64,000 bases of DNA from Streptomyces sp. P9-A2 (GCF_036634175.1 NZ_JAZIFX010000001.1:8219359-8283358), one strand, 5' to 3'; positions 17,692-27,377 are shown, numbered from the stretch's first letter. Made by a program: numbers and translations. Notes: generated from the sequence alone by a model not told the origin.

Positions 17692-18632
17692 GGGTGCGTT
17701 TCGAAAGTGCTGGTCACGGCCACTCGTTGATCGCTGCGACCAGTATGGTCGTTTCGTAGCGGATGGCGAGTTTGTCATATCTCGTGGCGACCGCACGGTG
17801 GTGCTTGAGGCGATTGATTCCGCACTCCACCGCGTGGCGCTCCTTGTAGTCGGCCTTGTCGAACTTCGGTGGCCGGCCACCGTGGGAACCGCGCTTCTTG
17901 CGGTTGGCGATCTGGTCGCGTTTCTCCGGGATCGTGCGGCTGATACCGCGCTTGCGCAGGTAGGCGCGGTTCGCGCGGGAGCCGTACGCCTTGTCGGCAC
18001 GAACCTTGTCCGGCCGGGTGCGCGGGCGGCCCGGCCCGAGCCGGGGCACCCGGATACGGCCCAGGACCACCTGGAACTGCGGGGAGTCACCGCGCTGCCC
18101 GGCCGTTATGACCAGCGACATAGGTTTCTGGGCCTGCTCGACCGCCAGGTGCAGCTTGGTGGTCAGCCCGCCCGGGAACGTCCGAGCCCGTGATCATCGG
18201 GCTCGGTGAAGACACCACCTGGCGGCTCGACCTGCAGATCCCCTTTTTTGCGGGCACCAGCCGCATGCTGGTGGGCGCGGGCGATGGTCGAGTCCACCGA
18301 GACGTCCCAGGTGATCAGCCCCTCGGCGTCGGCCCGGGCCTGCAGTTGCTCGAAGACGCGGTGCCAGGTGCCGTCCCGCTGTCAACGCCGGAACAGGCCA
18401 TAGACGGTCTCCCACGGGCCATACCGCTCGGGTACGTCCCGCCAGGGAGCGCCGACGCGGGTGCGCCAGCGTATGCCGTCTATCAGCTGCCGCTTGGTGT
18501 GCACCGGTGGCCGTCCAGGCTTCTTGCCCACCGGGAGCAAGGGTTCCAGCTTCGCCCACTGTGCATTCGTCAGGTCATGCCGCCCCACGAAGTGGATCTT
18601 GACACATCAAGATCCACTTTTGAAACGCACCC
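17692..18632 (-). mobile_element. IS5-family element (two-ORF type), inactivated
   Basis: Terminal repeats GGGTGCGTTTCGAAAGTG (17692) and CCACTTTTGAAACGCACCC (18632) bound the element, flanked by a TA direct repeat (17690-17691, 18633-18634). The insertion lies exactly at the glutaminase stop codon, which is made of the last base of the element plus the target duplication. Confidence 0.8.
17714..18588 (-). pseudogene. IS5-family transposase with nonsense and frameshift lesions
   Basis: The start from 18588, MGRHDLTNAQWAKLEPLLPV, then GIRWRTRVGAPWRDVPERYG, is typical of the IS427-like branch. A TGA replaces the expected Trp after ETVYGLFRR. The middle (FEQLQARADAEGLITWDVSV, then DSTIARAHQHAAGARKKGD) continues in the same frame up to GLGRSRAG, where a one-base deletion shifts it. 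The end ([20 protein letters not shown], then [20 protein letters not shown]) runs to 17714. Two-frame organisation is normal in this branch, but the extra nonsense codon makes this copy dead. Confidence 0.8.
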
Positions 18633-19564
18633 TAGAACACCGACAGTCCCGTGAGTGTTGTGAAGCGGTCCAGGGCCGCCACTCCCGCCACCGAGTTGCC
18701 CCGCTCGTCCAGGCCGGGCCCCCATACGCAGAGCGTGCAGCGGCCGGGGACGACGGCGATGATGCCACCGCCGACACCGCTCTTGCCGGGCAGGCCCACG
18801 CGGTAGGCGAAGTCGCCCGCGGCATCGTACGTTCCGCAGGTGAGCATGATCGCGTTGACCTGTTTGGCCTGACTCTGGGTCAGCAGACGGGTGCCGTCGG
18901 CGCGGATGCCGTGCCGGGCGAGGAAGCCGGTGGCCAGGGCGAGGTCGGCGCAGGATGCCTCGATGGAGCACTGGCGGAAGTACTGGTCGAGGAGGACCGG
19001 GACCGGGTTCCCGATGTTCCCGTACGACGCCATGAAGTGGCCGAGCGCGGCGTTGCGGTCGCCATGGGCGGACTCGGAGGCGGCGACGCCTTTGTTGATG
19101 GCGAGCTCCGCGTTGTCGCTCTCCGCGCGCAGGAACTCCAGGAGGGTGCCCGCCGCGTCGCCGCTCTGGGTGTGGAGGCGGTCGGTGACGACGAGTGCGC
19201 CGGCGTTGATGAACGGATTGCGCGGGATGCCGTTCTCGTACTCCAGCTGCACCAGCGAGTTGAAGGGGTTGCCGGAGGGCTCGCGGCCGACGTGCTCCCA
19301 CAGCGTGTCGCCCTCGCGGGCCAGGTCAAGGGCGAGGGTGAAGACCTTGGAGATGGACTGCGTGGAGAACGGCTGCCGCCAGTCCCCGACTCCGTAGACC
19401 GTGCCGTCCAGCTCCGCGACGGCCATGCCGAACCGGTGCGGGTCGCATGCCGCGAGCGCCGGGATGTAGTCGGCGGGCCGGCCACGTCCGGGCATGCTCT
19501 CGATCTCGGCGGCGATGCGGTGCAGAAGTGGCTGGAAGGTGTGTGACGAGGTCATGGTCACCAT
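18632..19564 (-). CDS. glsA: Glutaminase (serine-dependent beta-lactamase-fold type)
   Basis: The 310-residue protein contains the Ser-x-x-Lys motif in WRQPFSTQSISKVFTLALDL, and conserved blocks LEYENGIPRNPFINAGALVV, NKGVAASESAHGDRNAAL and AYRVGLPGKSGVGGGIIAVV of the GlsA family, which hydrolyses Gln to Glu and ammonia. Length matches the family (about 300-310). ATG 19564 has GGAGGA at a 12-base distance; ATG 19555 is an internal alternative. The C-terminus is complete (TTLTGLSVF), and the stop TAG is formed at the IS5 insertion point, so the protein is unaffected by it. Downstream sequence (terminator) was displaced by the IS. Confidence 0.92.
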   Translation of the reverse strand: MVTMTSSHTFQPLLHRIAAEIESMPGRGRPADYIPALAACDPHRFGMAVAELDGTVYGVGDWRQPFSTQSISKVFTLALDLAREGDTLWEHVGREPSGNPFNSLVQLEYENGIPRNPFINAGALVVTDRLHTQSGDAAGTLLEFLRAESDNAELAINKGVAASESAHGDRNAALGHFMASYGNIGNPVPVLLDQYFRQCSIEASCADLALATGFLARHGIRADGTRLLTQSQAKQVNAIMLTCGTYDAAGDFAYRVGLPGKSGVGGGIIAVVPGRCTLCVWGPGLDERGNSVAGVAALDRFTTLTGLSVF

Positions 19565-19728
19565 TGTGTCGTCGGGTCCTCCGGGGCGCGCATGGGGTGG
19601 AGCTGAGCTGGGTGGGTGCGGGTGGTTCGTGGCTGGTCGCAGTGTACGAACCGGCCTCGGGCTTTTGAGGGGCGCGGGGAACCGCGCGCTCAGCCCATGA
19701 CGACCGGCACTGTGCGAACCGGCCGGAG

Positions 19729-21118
19729 TCACCCCGTTCTCTTGGATGCACGGGGAACTGCGAGACAAGCCCCCACCGGCCCGCGCCCGCCCGTGCTCAG
19801 CCGGTCTGGGACCCCGCCAAAAACCTCCGGACGGAGCAACGCGGCCAGCGTGTCGGCCGGCAGCAAGCCCTTTTCCAGGACGAGTTCGGCGACGCCGCGC
19901 CCCGTGGCGAGGGCTTCCTTGGCGATGTCGGTGGCTGCCGAGTAGCCGATGTGGGGGTTGAGTGTGGTGACGAGGCCGATGGAGTTCTCGACGGTCGCGC
20001 GCAGCATGTCCGTGTCGGCCGTGATCCCGGCGACGCACCGCTCGGCGAGCGTCAGGCAGGCGGCGCGCAGGTGCGTGATGCTCTCGGAGGGGGAGCACAG
20101 GATGATCGGCTCGAAGGCGTTCAGCTGGAGCTGGCCGGCCTCCGCCGCCATGGTGATCGTGACGTCGTTGCCGATCGCCTCGAAGACGACCTGGTTGACG
20201 ACCTCGGGGATCACTGGGTTCACCTTGCCCGGCATGATGCTCGAACCAGCCTGCACCGGCGGCAGGTTGATCTCGTTCAGGCCCGCGCGCGGCCCGGAGG
20301 ACAGGAGGCGCGGGTCATTGCAGCTCTTGGAGAGCCTCACCGAGATGCGCTTCAGCACGCCGGACATCTGGACGAAAGCCCCGCAGTCCTGGGTGGCTTC
20401 GACGAGGTGCGGCTGTGACCAGCGGGAGGCTTGTGATGTCCGCGAGGTGGCGGCGCACGGCCTCGGCGTATCCGGTGGGTGCGTTGAGCCCGGTACCGAT
20501 CGCCGTCGCGCCCAGGTTGATCTCGTGGATCAGCTCGACGGCCTCGGCGAGCCGGCTGCGGTCCTCGTCCAGCATCACCGCGTACGCCGAGAACTCCTGC
20601 CCGAGCGTCATCGGCACGGCTTCCTGCAGTTGCGTACGCCCCATCTTCAGCACGTCGCAGAACTCCAGCGCCTTGGCCGCGAAGGCGTCCTGCAGCACGG
20701 ACATCGCCTTGAGCAGGCCGCGTACGGCGAAGACCGTGGCGACCTTGACGGCGGTCGGGTAGACGTCGTTGGTCGACTGGCCGAGGTTGACGTCCTCGTT
20801 CGGGTGCAGGAACTCGTACGCACCCTTCGAGTGGCCGAGCAGCTCCAACGCCCGGTTCGCGACGACCTCGTTGGCGTTCATGTTCGTCGAGGTCCCGGCC
20901 CCGCCCTGGATGACATCGACGACGAACTGGTCGTGCAGCTTCCCTGCACGGATTTCGCGGCAGGCCTCGACGATGGCCGCCGCCTTGCGAGGCTCCAGCA
21001 GGCCGAGTTCCTCGTTGGCGCGGGCGGCGGCTTCCTTGACGGCGGCGAGCGCGTCGATCAGGTGCGGGTACGCGGAGATCGGCGTTCCCGTGATGGGGAA
21101 GTTCTCCTTGGCGCGCAG
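19729..21118 (-). pseudogene. aspA: Aspartate ammonia-lyase, 5'-truncated and frameshifted
   Basis: The reading continues from the IS3 junction (LRAKENFPITGTPISAYPHL), through IVEACREIRAGKLHDQFVVD, HPNEDVNLGQSTNDVYPTAV and TALGTGLN-type [18 protein letters not shown], to the fumarase/aspartase signature [20 protein letters not shown]. About the first 30 residues are missing, cut by the IS3 element at 21119. Near 20413 two bases are deleted compared with the expected VTAANLVEATQD, breaking the frame. The enzyme, which deaminates aspartate to fumarate, cannot be made. The lost 5' end is not on the other side of the IS, so a deletion or rearrangement followed the insertion. Confidence 0.88.
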
Positions 21119-21197
21119 CCCTCTCTGTCAGCCTTGGGTGAGACGTCCCGCTTCGGCGGGTTAGCCTGAGAGGGCACGACAGGAGAACCACCCCCTC

Positions 21198-21560
21198 ATG
21201 ACCAGCAGCAAGTCCGCCGGATCCGACCCGGCTCCCCGGCCGAAGCGCCGCACTTTCAGCCCGGAGTACAAGCTGCGGATCGTGGCCGAGTACGACGCCG
21301 CCCCGCAGAACGAGAAGGGCGCGGTCCTGCGCCGCGAGCGGCTGTACCACTCGCATGTGAAGGAGTGGCGGGCAGCGCGGGATGCCGGGGCTCTGGAGAA
21401 GCTGGTCGACCAGCGTACCGGCCCGGCGAGGCCGAAGAAGTCTGCTGCCGAGGCGGAGAACGAGAAACTGCGCCGCCAGGTGGAGCGTCTGGAGAAGGAA
21501 CTGGCGCGGAACAAGGCCGCGCTGGAGGTTATGGGAAAAGCTTCCGCGCTCTTGGCTTGA
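21198..21560 (+). pseudogene. IS3-family OrfA, 3' end cut by IS1182
   Basis: The 120-residue frame reads MTSSKSAGSDPAPRPKRRTF, a helix-turn-helix stretch SPEYKLRIVAEYDAAP, and a leucine-zipper part LRRQVERLEKELARNKAALE, then VMGKASALLA and an early stop supplied by the IS1182 end. The original ending EMISEGAD and stop is found on the far side of the insertion at 23390-23416. OrfA normally binds the ends and supports frameshifted OrfAB. Confidence 0.88.
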
Positions 21561-23384
21561 TTCTGTCGGGGATCTTGGAGTTTCCCGGTGCGCCACCATG
21601 ATCAGCGGGCATGCTCGGGGCTGTTTCGAAGATCGATCCAGTTGTTGAGGTGTCTGTTGTCACTCCGTCTCCGTTCCGGTGAGCAAGTCCCGTCTCTGAC
21701 CGCGCAGATCGCGCGGGCGAGCAATCCGGGCGGTACGACGGCGATGTGGGTGAGAGACCGCCTTGATGGGCTGTGGCACGACGAGGACTTCGCGGGCTGG
21801 TACCCGCGTGACGGCCGTCCCGGTCTATCGCCCGCCCAGCTCGCCACCGTCTGCGTCCTGCAGTTCCTGCTGAACTTGTCGGACCGGCAGGCGGCGGAAG
21901 CGGTCCGCTGCCGCATCGACTTCAAATACGCCCTGGCCATGGAGCTGGACGATCCCGGCTTCCACCACAGTGTGCTGGCCGACTTCCGCGAGCGCCTCAC
22001 CCAGAACGACCGCGCCGACCGTCTTCTCGACCTCGCGCTCGCGCGCCTGAAGGAAGCCGGACTCGTACGCGAGCGCACAACGCAGCGCACCGACTCCACC
22101 CACGTCCTGGCCGCGGTGCGTGACCTGACCCGGCTGGAACTGGTCACCGAGGCGGTCCGTGCCGTGCTGGAGGAAGTGGCCCGCACCGCATCACACCTGC
22201 TGACCGGCCTGGTCGACGAGGACTGGGGACTGCGCTACGGCCGCCCGGTCCGGCTGGGCAAGAACCCCACCCGGCCCAAGACCAGGATCCTCGCCGCCGG
22301 CAATGATGCCTGCCGGCTGCTGGAACTCATCCATCAGCACGGACCGGACCGGTTCGGCCCACAGGCCGAGGCGCTGCGACGGATCGTCGTGCAGAACTAC
22401 TACCGCGACGCGGCAGGGCGCCTGCGCTGGCGCACCGCCGACGACGGTGGCCTGCCGCCCTCTGCCTCGGCGATCGTCTCGCCCTACGACACCACGGCGC
22501 GATATGTCCGCCACGGACACATCATCCGCTGGAAGGGGTTCGCCGCGCACGTCACCGAAACGTGCGCCTCCGACAGCGCCAACGTGATCACGGACGTGGC
22601 CACCACGTCGGCCGCCACGAACGACGGCCAGGCCCTGCCCGGCATCCACACGCGCCTGGCGCATCGCGGGCTGCTGCCCGCCGAGTACCTAGTCGACGGC
22701 GGCTACACCTCCCTGGTCCACCTGGAACAGGCCGCCCGGGAACACCAGGTCACCGTCACTGGGCCGCTGCCGGGCAACCCCACCCGTCAGCACCGCAAGA
22801 ACGAAGGCTTCGACCGGGACGACTTCCACATCGACTTCGACCGCCGACAGGTCACCTGCCCCCGAGGCCAGGTCAGCCAGGGCTGGCACGGCCCCTACCC
22901 GACGTCCTCGCCCACCGCGGCACCTCTGATCGTGGCACGGTTCACCAAGAGCCAGTGCCGGCCCTGTCCGGACCGCCCCCGGTGCACCAGCTCCCGCGAG
23001 AGCGCCCGGAACGTCGGCTTTCCCCCGCGAGAACTCCGCGACCTGCAAGTCCGCGTCCGCGCGGAGCAGCAGACACCCGAGTGGAAAGCCCGCTACGCAG
23101 TCCGTTCCGGAGTAGAGGGCACCATCAACGAGTTCGCCCACGGACACGGCATGCGCCGCTGCCGCTACCGAGGACAGCCGAAAGCCCACCTGCAGCACGT
23201 ACTTACAGCCATTGCCGTGAACATCGAACGACTCAGCAGCCAGTCAGCGGCCGAGGAAGCATCGTCACCGAGACCACCGACCGCTTTCATGACCTTCCTG
23301 GACCATAACGGCCTGCCCCGGCCGAAGTCCTGGCGAACCCTCGGAACCTGAGCCCGACCCACCAAGATCCCCGACAGAGTCAAG
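21556..23384 (+). mobile_element. IS1182-family element, copy 1
   Basis: Near-perfect 24-bp inverted repeats begin CTTGATTCTGTCGGGGATCT and end AGATCCCCGACAGAGTCAAG. CTTGG flanks both sides (21551-21555, 23385-23389) as a 5-bp repeat in the interrupted OrfA. Length is 1829 bp. Confidence 0.88.
21588..23351 (+). CDS. IS1182-family transposase, copy 1
   Basis: The frame has the family blocks [40 protein letters not shown], the first Asp in [20 protein letters not shown], second Asp in [20 protein letters not shown], four Cys before [18 protein letters not shown], and catalytic Glu in [20 protein letters not shown]. It is intact at 587 residues with this start, but comparison with copy 2 suggests the true start lies about 25 residues further in, near [11 protein letters not shown]. 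It should be able to mobilise the element. Confidence 0.9.
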   Translation: MRHHDQRACSGLFRRSIQLLRCLLSLRLRSGEQVPSLTAQIARASNPGGTTAMWVRDRLDGLWHDEDFAGWYPRDGRPGLSPAQLATVCVLQFLLNLSDRQAAEAVRCRIDFKYALAMELDDPGFHHSVLADFRERLTQNDRADRLLDLALARLKEAGLVRERTTQRTDSTHVLAAVRDLTRLELVTEAVRAVLEEVARTASHLLTGLVDEDWGLRYGRPVRLGKNPTRPKTRILAAGNDACRLLELIHQHGPDRFGPQAEALRRIVVQNYYRDAAGRLRWRTADDGGLPPSASAIVSPYDTTARYVRHGHIIRWKGFAAHVTETCASDSANVITDVATTSAATNDGQALPGIHTRLAHRGLLPAEYLVDGGYTSLVHLEQAAREHQVTVTGPLPGNPTRQHRKNEGFDRDDFHIDFDRRQVTCPRGQVSQGWHGPYPTSSPTAAPLIVARFTKSQCRPCPDRPRCTSSRESARNVGFPPRELRDLQVRVRAEQQTPEWKARYAVRSGVEGTINEFAHGHGMRRCRYRGQPKAHLQHVLTAIAVNIERLSSQSAAEEASSPRPPTAFMTFLDHNGLPRPKSWRTLGT

Positions 23385-23432
23385 CTTGGAAATGATCTCC
23401 GAGGGCGCGGACTGAACGCTGCCGTCACCCCG

Positions 23433-24440
23433 GTGGCCGATGACGCGTTCACCGGCGTCGAGGGCGTGCTGGGTGTGACTGCGGCGTGCCGGCTGACCGG
23501 CCGCTCGCGGGCCACCCACTACCGCCGGCTGCGTCCGGCGCCACCACGCCGGCCCCGCAAGCCGCAGGTCCAGCCCTCGGCCCTGACGGCCGAAGAACGG
23601 GCCGCGGTACTGGAGTTGATGAACAGCGACGAGTACGCCGAACTGGCGCCCGCGCAGATCTGGGCCCGCGAGCTGGATGCCGGGCGCTACCACTGCTCGG
23701 TCTCCACGATGTACCGGATCCTGCGCGAGAAGGGCCAGTCCGGCGAGCGCCGAAGACAGGCCACCCACCCCGCCCAGGCGGTGCCCGAACTGGTGGCCAC
23801 CGCCCCGTCGCAGGTGTTCACCTGGGACATCACCAAGGCGGCCGGACCGGTCAAGGGCATCTGGTATCACGCCTACGTCATCATCGACATCTTCAGCCGC
23901 TACATCGTCGGCCACACCGTCGAGGCCGCTGAATCGGCCGAACGGGCCGAGGAGTTGATCCGCGAGACCATCGTCCGCAACGGGATCGTGCCCGAGACCG
24001 TGCACGCCGACCGCGGCACCTCGATGACGAGCAAGAAGGTCTCCCAGCTGCTGATCGACCTCGGGGTGACAAGGTCGCACTCGCGGCCGAAGGTCTCCAA
24101 CGACAACCCCTACAGCGAGGCCCAGTTCAAGACCACGAAGTACATGTCGGACTATCCCGAACGGTTCGACTCGCTGGCCCACGCCCGCGAATGGTTCGAC
24201 GCCTTCATCGCGTACTACAACCACGAGCACCGGCACTCGGGCATCGGCTGGCACACACCCGCCTCCGTCCACTTCGGGACCGCCGAGGAGGTCCGCGACC
24301 AGCGCGCGGTCACCCTCGCCGAGGCATACGCCCGCCACCCCGAACGCTTCGGCCGCCGCCCCCGACCACCCGAGATACCCCAGACGGCCTGGATCAACGA
24401 CCCGTCCAAGCGCCGCGAACCCGCACCACAAACCTCATAG
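23433..24440 (+). CDS. IS3-family OrfB integrase, nest 1
   Basis: The 335-residue protein has the HTH_21 region GVLGVTAACRLTGRSRATHY and the DDE core: D in QVFTWDITKAAGPVKGIWYH, D in VPETVHADRGTSMTSKKVSQ, and E in SNDNPYSEAQFKTTKYMSDY. The start GTG 23433 lies 16 bp after the OrfA stop. It differs from the copy at 58806 by only a handful of bases. With OrfA broken, OrfB alone is unlikely to transpose the element. Confidence 0.92.
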   Translation: MADDAFTGVEGVLGVTAACRLTGRSRATHYRRLRPAPPRRPRKPQVQPSALTAEERAAVLELMNSDEYAELAPAQIWARELDAGRYHCSVSTMYRILREKGQSGERRRQATHPAQAVPELVATAPSQVFTWDITKAAGPVKGIWYHAYVIIDIFSRYIVGHTVEAAESAERAEELIRETIVRNGIVPETVHADRGTSMTSKKVSQLLIDLGVTRSHSRPKVSNDNPYSEAQFKTTKYMSDYPERFDSLAHAREWFDAFIAYYNHEHRHSGIGWHTPASVHFGTAEEVRDQRAVTLAEAYARHPERFGRRPRPPEIPQTAWINDPSKRREPAPQTS

Positions 24441-24498
24441 CATCACGACCGTCTCACTGGACTTGAAATCTTCCGGTCTCACTTTCAGGAGCCCGATC

Positions 24499-25026
24499 GT
24501 GACCCGCCGCCATCTCATGCCGCTCGCCGCCGCGTTCCTTGCGATGTCGCTGGCCGGCTGTAACCCGCAACTCATTGAAGACGACGCGAAGCCCGGTACC
24601 CCGGACTCCAGCGCGCTTCCCGCACCGTCCGGGGCGGCCGGCGGGCCTGCCGAAGGCGGCCTGTCGCTCGCGGACGCCATCGCGAGGATCCCGGACGGGG
24701 TCGAGAAGCGGGAGGGCTACGAGCGCGACAGCTTCAAGCACTGGGTCGACGAGGACGGCGACGGCTGCCCCACCCGGGCCGAGGTCCTCCTCGAGGAGGC
24801 CACCACGAAGCCGGAGCAGGGGGAGCGGTGCGCGCTGAGTGGCGGGGTGTGGATGTCGTACTACGACGAGGTCGAGGTCACCGACCCGGGGAAGCTGGAC
24901 ATCGACCACATGGTGCCGCTCGCCGAAGCGTGGGACAGCGGCGCCTACGACTGGACACCCGAGCGCCGCGCCTTCCGGCTGGAGGTGGGCGAGCCGCTGT
25001 CCACCAGCTTCGGTCTGGATCTGTAG
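24499..25026 (+). CDS. Lipoprotein with HNH (GmrSD/DUF1524-like) nuclease domain, C-terminally truncated
   Basis: GTG 24499 with AGGA upstream starts a lipoprotein signal peptide with lipobox MSLAGC. After a Pro/Ala linker comes YERDSFKHWVDEDGDGCPTR, AEVLLEEAT, CALSGGVWMSYYDEVEVTDP and LDIDHMVPLAEAWDSGAYDW, matching secreted HNH-type proteins of Streptomyces. The DIDHMVPLAEAWDSGA segment is the His-Me finger. Homology ends about 20 residues later; the usual SNRSKADQDPA/WLP portion with the rest of the metal site is missing and replaced by VGEPLSTSFGLDL. It is probably an inactive remnant, though an open frame remains. Confidence 0.7.
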   Translation: MTRRHLMPLAAAFLAMSLAGCNPQLIEDDAKPGTPDSSALPAPSGAAGGPAEGGLSLADAIARIPDGVEKREGYERDSFKHWVDEDGDGCPTRAEVLLEEATTKPEQGERCALSGGVWMSYYDEVEVTDPGKLDIDHMVPLAEAWDSGAYDWTPERRAFRLEVGEPLSTSFGLDL

Positions 25027-25240
25027 CGCGGTGTCTTCGAAGAGCCCGCTCAGGCTCCGGGGCTTTGGGATTGAGCCTTGGCCCCGGACACATCGGCACT
25101 CGACCATCCTCGGCCGCGCAGCAGCCTGCCTCAGCCCTGCACGGGCTGTTGTCGTTGGGGGGGGCGGGTCGGATGTCTTCGTGGTGGTGAGCGGTGTTGG
25201 CGAGCCAGCGGTACTCGGGTGTTGGCCCTACGGTGGTGGC
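25027..25240. other. Upstream region of the two-component operon
   Basis: No gene is seen here. The last 30 bases before ATG 25241 hold a weak purine stretch (GGTGGTGGC). The truncation debris of the HNH gene probably occupies the left part. Confidence 0.3.
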
Positions 25241-26467
25241 ATGACAGTGATCAACGGGTGGCGGCGGGCAGTGGGCGCCCCGGTCGGGACGCTGGACGTG
25301 CTGGGGCCGGTTGTGCTGTTCGTGCTGTCGGTCGTGGCCGCCTCCGTCATCCCGTACGAGCACCGGATTTTGGTCCGCCCGTCTGCCGTGGTGCTGGCGG
25401 CGGTCTGCTGTTTCGCGTTGCTGTGGCGTCATCGCCACCCGTTCGGCGTCCTGGTCATCGCCCTCGCCTGCGGGGTGGTCTTCCAGGTGCTCGGGGTTCG
25501 GGAGAGTCCGCTGGTGACGAGTCCGGTCATCGTGTCCGTCTACACCGTGGCCGTCCGGACCGACCGGCGCACTACATGGATGGTGGCATCGGCCTCGGCC
25601 GCCCTGCTGGTCGGGGCGGCCGTGGTGTTCGACTCCGGCTCATGGCTCATCCGGGACAACGTGGCGATGCTGGCCTGGACGGCCTTGCCCGCCGCCGTAG
25701 GGGACGGGGTGCGCTCACGCCGCGCGTATGTGGCGGCCGTGGAGGAAAGGGCGGAGTACGCGGAGCGGACCCGTGAGCAGGAGGCGCGGCAGCAGGTGGC
25801 GGCCGAGCGGATCCGGATCGCGCGCGAGTTGCACGATGTGGTCGCGCACCACATCGCCTTGATCAACGCGCAGGCCGGTGTTGCTGTTCACCTGGTGGAG
25901 CGGCGGCCGGAGCAGTTGGTCACCGCTCTGGAGGGCATCCGGGACACCAGTCGGTCCGCGCTGGAGGAACTCCGGGTGACCGTGGGACTCCTGCGTCAGT
26001 CCGATGATCCGGAGGCGCCGCGGGATCCGATGCCGGGCCTGGCGCAGGTACCGGAGCTGCTGGCGTCCTTCGAGCGTGTCGGCCTGTCCGTCAGGCACAT
26101 GCGGCACGGCATGGCCGAGCCGCTGGCGCCGGCGGTGGACCTGGCCGCGTACCGCATCGTGCAGGAGGCCCTGACGAATGTGCGCAAGCACGCCGGGGCC
26201 GATCAAGCCCGCCTCTACCTGCACTACCGGCCCCAATGGCTGACGATCACGGTCGAGGACGACGGGCGCGCCCGACCGCACGAGCCCCCTCCCGGTACCG
26301 GCCACGGGCTGATCGGGATGCGCGAGCGTGCGGCCAGCGTCGGGGGAAAGCTGGAGGCCGCGGCGCGCCCCGACGGGGGCTTCACCGTGACCGCCGAACT
26401 GCCGCTGCGGCCGGGCGCGGCAATCGTGGCACCGATCGGGCGGGACGCCGAGGAGAGATGGGCATGA
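25241..26467 (+). CDS. Two-component sensor histidine kinase (NarL-type partner)
   Basis: The 408-residue protein has four to five predicted transmembrane helices in residues 15-150 (VVLFVLSVVAASVIPYE, AVVLAAVCCFALLW, FGVLVIALACGVVFQVL, ASAALLVGAAVVF), then a cytoplasmic coiled segment. A HisKA_3 site IRIARELHDVVAHHIALINA has His at about residue 198, and the ATPase domain has DLAAYRIVQEALTNVRKHAG and PPPGTGHGLIGMRERAASVG. It overlaps the response regulator by ATGA. The upstream in-frame extension lacks coding character. The stimulus is unknown. Confidence 0.9.
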   Translation: MTVINGWRRAVGAPVGTLDVLGPVVLFVLSVVAASVIPYEHRILVRPSAVVLAAVCCFALLWRHRHPFGVLVIALACGVVFQVLGVRESPLVTSPVIVSVYTVAVRTDRRTTWMVASASAALLVGAAVVFDSGSWLIRDNVAMLAWTALPAAVGDGVRSRRAYVAAVEERAEYAERTREQEARQQVAAERIRIARELHDVVAHHIALINAQAGVAVHLVERRPEQLVTALEGIRDTSRSALEELRVTVGLLRQSDDPEAPRDPMPGLAQVPELLASFERVGLSVRHMRHGMAEPLAPAVDLAAYRIVQEALTNVRKHAGADQARLYLHYRPQWLTITVEDDGRARPHEPPPGTGHGLIGMRERAASVGGKLEAAARPDGGFTVTAELPLRPGAAIVAPIGRDAEERWA

Positions 26468-27159
26468 CGATCCGCGTACTGCTCGCCGATGACCAGGCCC
26501 TGCTGCGGGGCACCTTCAGGATGCTGTTCGATTCCGCCGACGACATGGAGACCGTGGGCGAGGCGTCCAACGGCCGTGAGGCGGTGGAGCTGGCGAGGAC
26601 GCAGCAACCGGATGTGATCCTGATGGACATCCGCATGCCGGAGATGGACGGCCTCGTCGCCACGCGGCTGATCGGCGAGGCCGAGGACCTCTCGGTGGTG
26701 AAGGTCCTGATCCTGACCACCTTCGAGGACGACGAATACGTCGCGGAGGCCCTGCGGGCAGGTGCGAGCGGCTTTCTAGGCAAGGGCGCCCGGCCCGAGG
26801 AGCTGCTCGACGCCGTCCGCACGGTCGCCGCAGGGGACGCGCTGCTGTCCCCCTCGGCGACCCGAGGGCTGATCAGGCGGTTCCTGGCGCAGCCGGAACC
26901 GTGCACGGCAGCCGTGCACGAGCGGCTGGAATGCCTGACGCGACGGGAACGCGATGTCCTGGGGCTTGTCGCGCTGGGGCTGTCGAACGACGAGATCGCC
27001 GAGCGTCTGTTCGTCAGCCCGCTGACGGCCAAGACCCACGTCAACCGGGCCATGACCAAGCTGGCCGCCCGCGACCGGGCCCAGTTGGTGGTCATCGCCT
27101 ACCAGTGCGGCGTGGTCAGTCCGGCGACGACGGCGACTCGTCCCTCAGTGACCGGGTGA
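26464..27159 (+). CDS. NarL/FixJ-family response regulator
   Basis: ATG 26464 overlaps the kinase stop codon (ATGA) and has GAGGAGA 8 bases upstream; ATG 26458 is a less likely alternative. The 231-residue protein has a receiver domain (DD in RVLLADDQALLRGTF, phosphoacceptor Asp55 in DVILMDIRMPEMDG, Lys in GFLGKGARPEELLDAV) and a LuxR-type helix-turn-helix (LTRRERDVLGLVALGLSNDE, then RLFVSPLTAKTHVNRAMTKL). It is the cognate partner of the preceding kinase. Targets cannot be read from the sequence. Confidence 0.93.
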   Translation: MTIRVLLADDQALLRGTFRMLFDSADDMETVGEASNGREAVELARTQQPDVILMDIRMPEMDGLVATRLIGEAEDLSVVKVLILTTFEDDEYVAEALRAGASGFLGKGARPEELLDAVRTVAAGDALLSPSATRGLIRRFLAQPEPCTAAVHERLECLTRRERDVLGLVALGLSNDEIAERLFVSPLTAKTHVNRAMTKLAARDRAQLVVIAYQCGVVSPATTATRPSVTG

Positions 27160-27377
27160 ATGCCGGCGTGGCCGCGGAGCGCGTTGTGGCCCTGTCGTAG
27201 GCCGGCCTGCCGGATACCGCGGCCGTGGTACCCGGGAATTGCTGCACGGGGACGACGCGCAGGGGGCCGTTCCTGGGCGATGGTGGGGTCATGAAACGGA
27301 GCTGTGTACCGGTGCACCAGCCGCACACCGGCCCCGTTGACGGCGCGATTCTCACCCCTGCACGGAAGGGACCCGCC

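Larger units (their letters stand above)
21119..24475 (+). mobile_element. IS3-family element interrupted by IS1182-family element (nest 1)
   Basis: Left end CCCTCTCTGTCAGCCTTGG and right end ACTTGAAATCTTCCG are shared with the second nest at 56476-59848, and the flanks differ beyond these points. OrfA (21198) and OrfB (23433) are separated by an IS1182-family insertion at 21556-23384. It truncates aspA on the left and abuts a lipoprotein gene on the right. Confidence 0.85.

Noticed and set aside
24839..25240. N-terminal extension of the histidine kinase frame
   Set aside because: It overlaps the HNH lipoprotein frame and non-coding sequence; the kinase homology and membrane helices begin after ATG 25241.
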